Shown here: piece after piece, positions 5,402 to 9,720 of the stretch | Layout of the letters: every line of letters starts with the position of its first letter | Position numbering within the stretch: position 1 is the first letter of the stretch | Assembly (NCBI GenBank): GCA_946409855.1 | Contig: CAMJXZ010000103.1 | Location: 1 to 9,720, forward strand | Reading direction: 5' to 3' | Length of the DNA: 9,720 nt | Source: an uncultured Clostridia bacterium | Lineage (GTDB): Bacteria > Bacillota > Clostridia > Christensenellales > Aristaeellaceae | Translations under genes and position numbers: made by a program | The notes under the pieces: generated by a model | Databases searched by the model: none | Seen by the model: the letters and a program-made list of their open reading frames with translations, nothing else | What the model was told of the DNA's origin: nothing

Positions 5402-8303
5402 GCTGACACATACCTATGCGAAAGTGTATGAATCCGAGACGCTCAAGCCTCAGGGCAACGCGCTGCGGTACAGCTATGATTTCCGGATGCTGTATGCCGT
5501 GAACGATCGCGGTCAAGCCCTGTCCGACCCGTTGTATTTTGAGAATACGGAGAATAATTATCTGATACCGGCTATGCTTGAAAACATATCACGTGTGAAC
5601 GCCACGATAAACGGTCTTGCGTCTTATGAGCAGGACGGGGCGGCGGACACGGGCAGCCGGACTGAAGCGACGGTTCTGCGCTGTCACCGGGAAGATTATG
5701 CCCTGGTGGCGGACGGTTATTTATTTCCGGAAGATCTGGATCAGCTGATGGACCGGACAAATGATGCCTGGCTGTCGTTTCGGGAATCAGAAAGCATGGA
5801 TCTTTCTGCTTTCAGGTATCTGAATTTCAATTACGGGAATATCGGCAGGAGACTGGGAAAGTTTCCGGACGGAAAGACAGCGCCTTTTTCTCAATGGCCC
5901 AGGGTTTTTATGGATTCGTCTGCTTCAAAATATCTTGATCCGTGGAATCGGGAGGTATCGTTGCTCGAAGCGGCACAGAATGTTGATTATCATGCATTTG
6001 GCGCGGTTTCGCTGGAAAGCTCTTCCTGGGGGCTTGCGTTTCTGAAATCAGGCGCGGAAGAGCGGACTCATCTGTACGCGCAGTTTATCGTGACGGATTC
6101 TCAGGGCAATCAGATGGCCGGAGAGCTGATCCCCCTGAATCAGGAGAATGTGCGGAGCAAAGCGATTGGAAAAACACTTTGTTCGGACGGAAAGGGCAAT
6201 TTCGAAATCATATTCAATTTACTGGAAGCATTCAGAACGGACGAGGATGATGTAAAACTGTATTTGTCTTTTTCAGCGCTTAGTTCTTTGCCGAACCTGC
6301 TGTTTCTGCCTGTTTCGGTGGAATTCAACGGCGTTGATGCAGGTGTTCCGCATCTGGAACAAATGAAGACGAACACCTTCTTTCTATATGATGACGCCGG
6401 CCGCCCGCGCTCAGCTATTCTCAGCAAAAACTATTTGGAGAGTCTGGGCAGTGACAGAATACCATTACTGGCCGACGGCGTCATTCACAGCGTCAGGCTG
6501 CAGGGATATGTATACGACCAGGATCCGGAGGATGATAATCCGTATAAAAGAATCATTCTGGGTGAATTTGACCGGACGATTGAGGTAGACTTTGATTTAT
6601 CAGGGTTTATGGAAAATGCCCATAAATCCAGCCCCATAACGACCGAACTTTCCATGCGGTATCAAATCGTGGGGCTGGATACGGTCCGCCCGGACATCAT
6701 CGAAGGTACACTCGCTGTCCGGAACATGAGCGGACGTACCAGACACTTGGAGTTTACGGATGAAAAAGGACGATGGCCCGGGGCATTCGTCAATCAGTGG
6801 TTTTTTCCGGATGCCAGGATGGATTTCGAAACGCTGGAACTGGCGCCCGATGAGAGAAAGGCTGTGCATTTCACCATCCGGATTCCGCGGGGCGCGGGCG
6901 GTGAATCCTTTTTTACTCAATGGGGCATCGATCAAATCTGGTCGATTGCGTTTACAATCAAGGATGATCTGGCCGGGACCTACAGCTACATGGATGGAAA
7001 TACCTACTGTGAACTGAGTACATCCGGTTATGAAAGGCAGGATTTCGTGTTTCCTCTCAGCGTTCCGGTGCCGGATCTCCCGGAAGCTGATGAAAGCAAG
7101 GCTCCAAAACAGGTGATGCTTGCCGAAAATGCCAGCATCTATATCAGCGGGCTCCGGCAGGAAAAAGGGACGTTTCAGCTGGATCTGATGCTGCGGAACG
7201 GAGGCGCGGAGAATATGCAGACCATTGGTCTGCTGCTGCATGAATATGATATGGATTTTCTCATCGGGGATGCTTCCATCAACGGGACGCCGGTTTCTGT
7301 GCGGGCAAGCAGCGTATATTCAAACCCGGCCCCGTCGCGGTGGGACAGGTTTTCGGAGATCAATCACATTCCGCCGCATGTATACGAACGGTGCACAGTG
7401 GAACTCAGGACGGCGGATGGCACGGATTTGCCGGAAAAAATCGAGCAGATCGCGCTGATTTTCACGTTGATGAAACCCGGTGCGGAAAAGTATTCCAACG
7501 TCAACAGCTGCAGAATCCAGCTGAATGAAAGCGCGCGGCCCGGCGTATGGTCCGCGGATGAAATGGAAATTGCTCCTTCAATCACCATTCCGGAGCTTGA
7601 TTTGATCCTGCCGGAAGATCCGGCGCGGTATGCGGTCACGCTTTCAGCGGAACTGCCGAAGCCGCTCATGGACCTGTATCGGGCCGGCAGCGTCACGCGT
7701 GCGGTGGCATTTATCGTCAGACCGGAAGCAACCATGCAGGATTCCGATTCGTATTATACCGTGTACGCGAACCCGGTTGCCGACTGCGAGTTCAGGGATC
7801 ACAAAATCTATGCCGATTTTCCGGGGCTGCTGCTGATGCCGCAGGGTGCCAAAGAACCGGTTTATACGGAATATGGTACGGAAGACGGCATGCCTTCCGT
7901 CCGGATCAACCATCTGTTGATCGGCGGGAATCTGTTGGGCGGGCAATGGGTGGATCATATCCTGAACGAAACATGGTACCGGATGGATTTATCAGCCCGT
8001 ACTGTATCATTCAAAACGTGCAGCAGGTCCTGCGATTGGTCGGCGGAGCCGAAGGAACAGAGAATCCTCATGGAACGGATGACGTTTGGGCTGCGGCCAC
8101 TGTCCGGTGGCGTGAATCAGGTCATCTACGTGCAGTACCATGATCAGGAACAGTTTGCATATCAGGGGAAACCGCCCGCTTTCAACTTTGTCCCCGCGTC
8201 GGATCTGTCCCCGATGGTCCTCTTCGCCTTCCGGTATACGGATCAGACGGGCTCCGGGATGCTCGCTTTTCTCGTTCCCTATGACGAAGCCTGCAGCCCG
8301 TGA
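4074..8303 (+). CDS. Very large secreted clostripain-family (peptidase C11) protease, 1409 residues
   Basis: An exported cysteine protease expected to cleave after basic residues. Residues 1-22 form a signal peptide (MKRMV, Leu-rich core, cleavage near PAAG). The C11 domain covers about 30-392: it opens with MTVMIYMCGSDLE, has catalytic His144 in LVFWDHGGG, catalytic Cys190 in GFDACLMAS with Asp188 two before it, then ASQETEPDYGWDY. Lys160, in the loop between His and Cys, lies near where PmC11 cleaves itself (Lys147), so self-activation is plausible. Residues about 393-700 are beta-rich and related to the same part of the 789-residue protease. About 700 further residues follow with no recognised domain; two stretches (about 881-967 and 1019-1134) look like Ig-like beta-sandwiches, the latter similar in pattern to the C-terminal domain of the upstream protease. 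There is no membrane anchor or LPXTG motif. GC content falls sharply near codon 481. The family is secure; substrate and the role of the extension are unknown. Confidence 0.93.
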   Translation: MKRMVLSLVLLSLLLAALPAAGETAVRPAMTVMIYMCGSDLESRFSSATNDIQEMLLSGIDPDRCNVVIMAGGCASWAENSTIRAKGAGIYRITRKVHGDDLQLRSVQTIEGMNMGDPGTLSSFLTFCHDQYPSDRYALVFWDHGGGPMEGVCYDETQGKDALSLTEIQRAFRDSAFPEHGLSWIGFDACLMASLETGLICAPYADYMIASQETEPDYGWDYRFLKMISDGMPEEELVRSIVDGYATQRENRLLITLSCVDLRQIGGIREAADRMFEGMAGQLTAETFTAFSNERRDAKSFGRATALTDFDLADLYDLAEQYEELVPGEAEAVQTAIRSAVYHRGNQADAHGLSIYSPYYNKDRFAGKWQSEYDTLKISASYSNYMERYADIWLGKPLGDWSSLTYQALPVREDAQELEFILTDDQLAHFASAKLIILRETDQLTHTYAKVYESETLKPQGNALRYSYDFRMLYAVNDRGQALSDPLYFENTENNYLIPAMLENISRVNATINGLASYEQDGAADTGSRTEATVLRCHREDYALVADGYLFPEDLDQLMDRTNDAWLSFRESESMDLSAFRYLNFNYGNIGRRLGKFPDGKTAPFSQWPRVFMDSSASKYLDPWNREVSLLEAAQNVDYHAFGAVSLESSSWGLAFLKSGAEERTHLYAQFIVTDSQGNQMAGELIPLNQENVRSKAIGKTLCSDGKGNFEIIFNLLEAFRTDEDDVKLYLSFSALSSLPNLLFLPVSVEFNGVDAGVPHLEQMKTNTFFLYDDAGRPRSAILSKNYLESLGSDRIPLLADGVIHSVRLQGYVYDQDPEDDNPYKRIILGEFDRTIEVDFDLSGFMENAHKSSPITTELSMRYQIVGLDTVRPDIIEGTLAVRNMSGRTRHLEFTDEKGRWPGAFVNQWFFPDARMDFETLELAPDERKAVHFTIRIPRGAGGESFFTQWGIDQIWSIAFTIKDDLAGTYSYMDGNTYCELSTSGYERQDFVFPLSVPVPDLPEADESKAPKQVMLAENASIYISGLRQEKGTFQLDLMLRNGGAENMQTIGLLLHEYDMDFLIGDASINGTPVSVRASSVYSNPAPSRWDRFSEINHIPPHVYERCTVELRTADGTDLPEKIEQIALIFTLMKPGAEKYSNVNSCRIQLNESARPGVWSADEMEIAPSITIPELDLILPEDPARYAVTLSAELPKPLMDLYRAGSVTRAVAFIVRPEATMQDSDSYYTVYANPVADCEFRDHKIYADFPGLLLMPQGAKEPVYTEYGTEDGMPSVRINHLLIGGNLLGGQWVDHILNETWYRMDLSARTVSFKTCSRSCDWSAEPKEQRILMERMTFGLRPLSGGVNQVIYVQYHDQEQFAYQGKPPAFNFVPASDLSPMVLFAFRYTDQTGSGMLAFLVPYDEACSP

Positions 8304-8378
8304 CAGACGGCAGGGAAAGCCGCCGGATGCGCTGCTGACATCCCATGCTCTGCAAGCGATCCATGGCATTTTTACATG

Positions 8379-8385
8379 AGAGGAG
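8379..8385 (+). promoter_or_regulatory. Ribosome binding site of the second-copy protease gene
   Basis: AGAGGAG lies seven bases before ATG 8393. It differs from the AAGGAGGAATTC site before the first copy even though the coding sequences match from the start codon on, so the two copies may be translated with different efficiency. The 89-base spacer after the stop at 8303 holds no convincing promoter. A weak CCATG/CATGG pairing (8343-8347 with 8361-8365) followed by CATTTTT is a poor terminator candidate. Confidence 0.75.
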
Positions 8386-8389
8386 TATC

Positions 8390-9720
8390 TCCATGAAGCG
8401 GATGGTATTGTCACTGGTTCTTATGTCGCTCCTGCTGGCAGCGCTGCCGGCCGCCGGGGAAACGGCTGTCCGCCCGGCCATGACCGTGATGATCTATATG
8501 TGCGGGAGCGATCTGGAATCCCGCTTTTCGTCGGCGACGAATGACATCCAGGAAATGCTGCTGTCCGGCATCGATCCGGACCGCTGCAACGTGGTGATCA
8601 TGGCGGGGGGATGCGCGTCCTGGGCGGAGAATTCGACGATCCGCGCCAAAGGTGCGGGGATTTACCGGATCACCCGGAAGGTGCACGGGGATGATCTGCA
8701 GCTCAGGAGCGTTCAGACCATCGAGGGGATGAACATGGGGGACCCCGGCACGCTTTCGTCCTTTCTGACCTTCTGCCATGACCAATATCCGTCGGACCGG
8801 TACGCGCTGGTGTTCTGGGATCACGGCGGGGGCCCGATGGAGGGCGTATGCTATGATGAAACGCAGGGAAAGGACGCCCTGTCGCTGACGGAAATACAGC
8901 GTGCGTTCCGGGACAGCGCCTTTCCGGAGCATGGTTTATCGTGGATCGGTTTTGACGCTTGCCTGATGGCGAGCCTGGAAACGGGGCTGATCTGCGCGCC
9001 GTACGCGGATTACATGATCGCCAGCCAGGAAACGGAGCCGGACTACGGGTGGGACTACCGGTTTCTGAAAATGATCAGCGACGGCATGCCGGAAGAGGAA
9101 CTGGTCCGGTCGATTGTGGACGGCTATGCGACGCAGCGGGAAAACCGGCTGCTGATCACGCTGTCCTGCGTGGATCTGCGGCAGATCGGGGGCATCCGGG
9201 AAGCGGCGGACAGGATGTTTGAGGGAATGGCGGGCCAGCTGACTGCGGAAACGTTTACGGCTTTTTCGAACGAAAGAAGGGACGCCAAATCCTTCGGCCG
9301 GGCGACGGCGCTGACGGACTTTGACCTGGCGGACCTTTACGACCTGGCCGAGCAGTATGAGGAGCTCGTGCCCGGGGAAGCGGAAGCGGTGCAGACGGCG
9401 ATCCGTTCGGCCGTGTATCACCGGGGCAACCAGGCGGACGCGCACGGCCTGTCCATCTATTCCCCGTACTATAACAAGGACAGGTTTGCCGGCAAATGGC
9501 AGTCGGAATATGATACCCTGAAGATTTCCGCTTCATATTCAAACTATATGGAACGGTACGCGGACATCTGGCTGGGCAAACCGCTGGGGGACTGGAGCAG
9601 CCTGACGTACCAGGCGCTGCCGGTCCGGGAGGACGCTCAGGAACTGGAGTTCATTCTGACGGACGACCAGCTGGCGCATTTCGCGTCCGCGAAGTTGATC
9701 ATTCTGCGGGAAACGGATCA
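8390..9720 (+). repeat. Direct repeat, copy 2 (cut by the window end)
   Basis: Second copy of the segment at 4071-5401, in the same orientation, offset by 4319 bases. That offset equals the 4230-base first gene plus the 89-base spacer. It is ungapped with one visible substitution (A8423 for T4104). The copy is still matching at the last base of the window, so its right boundary is unknown. Confidence 0.95.
8393..9720 (+). CDS. Secreted clostripain-family (peptidase C11) protease, 5' part only
   Basis: The first 442 codons of a gene that continues past the window. The protein differs from the first 442 residues of the 1409-residue protease upstream only at residue 11 (Met for Leu, inside the signal peptide). 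It therefore has the same predicted export signal, the same complete C11 domain (about 30-392) with His144 and Cys190, Asp188, and the candidate self-cleavage Lys160. The start is set by the AGAGGAG site seven bases upstream. It follows the first copy by 89 bases without a clear terminator or promoter, so the pair may be one transcript. Whether its C-terminal extension matches or differs from the first copy cannot be seen here. If it matches, this is a plain tandem duplication; if it differs, it is a shared catalytic module on a different tail. Confidence 0.93.
   Translation, partial: MKRMVLSLVLMSLLLAALPAAGETAVRPAMTVMIYMCGSDLESRFSSATNDIQEMLLSGIDPDRCNVVIMAGGCASWAENSTIRAKGAGIYRITRKVHGDDLQLRSVQTIEGMNMGDPGTLSSFLTFCHDQYPSDRYALVFWDHGGGPMEGVCYDETQGKDALSLTEIQRAFRDSAFPEHGLSWIGFDACLMASLETGLICAPYADYMIASQETEPDYGWDYRFLKMISDGMPEEELVRSIVDGYATQRENRLLITLSCVDLRQIGGIREAADRMFEGMAGQLTAETFTAFSNERRDAKSFGRATALTDFDLADLYDLAEQYEELVPGEAEAVQTAIRSAVYHRGNQADAHGLSIYSPYYNKDRFAGKWQSEYDTLKISASYSNYMERYADIWLGKPLGDWSSLTYQALPVREDAQELEFILTDDQLAHFASAKLIILRETD

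Noticed and set aside
8341..8373. Terminator between the two repeat-copy genes
   Set aside because: The only pairing is 5 bp (CCATG/CATGG) around a 13-base loop with a short T-run, too weak to call.
4071..9720. Transposon or integron origin of the direct repeat
   Set aside because: No transposase or integrase gene, terminal inverted repeat or target-site duplication is visible at either boundary that can be seen.

Overview
The window looks like chromosomal DNA of a Gram-positive, Clostridia-like bacterium. This is an inference from strong AGGAGG-type ribosome binding sites, Sec signal peptides of Firmicutes style, moderately high GC with NNC/NNG codon preference, a tRNA with encoded CCA, and several secreted clostripain-family (peptidase C11) enzymes, a family frequent in anaerobic gut and rumen clostridia. 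No marker gene fixes the taxon.

Layout: positions 1-54 are the 3' half of a tRNA-Leu(UAA), cut by the window edge at its anticodon, followed by two consecutive intrinsic terminators (56-125). A stretch of about 630 bases without a convincing gene follows. It holds a candidate promoter near 356-390 and a leader with several potential stem-loops. Four genes then follow, all on the + strand and all with N-terminal signal peptides: a 233-residue secreted protein of unknown function (758-1459); a 789-residue clostripain-like protease (1529-3898); a 1409-residue clostripain-like protease with a very long C-terminal extension (4074-8303); and the first 442 codons of another clostripain-like protease (8393-9720) that runs off the end. 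A perfect 15-bp inverted repeat separates the first two genes, and an 11-bp hairpin (possible terminator) follows the second.

The notable feature is the tandem repeat. From 3 bases before its start codon to the window edge, the last gene matches the start of the preceding 1409-residue gene with one base difference over about 1.33 kb. This shared segment covers the signal peptide and the whole catalytic domain. The matching begins almost exactly at the start codon, and the flanks upstream are unrelated. Inside the 1409-residue gene the base composition drops sharply at about 5515, just past the part of the repeat that can be seen. Together these suggest a conserved catalytic cassette joined to variable C-terminal regions, maintained by recent duplication or gene conversion. 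Only sequence beyond 9720 can show whether the C-termini differ.

How the genes work together: all products are predicted to be exported. The three proteases keep the His and Cys catalytic dyad at the same 46-residue spacing and the Asp two residues before Cys that in this family is linked to Arg/Lys specificity, so the locus probably makes a set of extracellular proteases cutting after basic residues. The small first gene may be co-transcribed with the first protease; its role is unknown.
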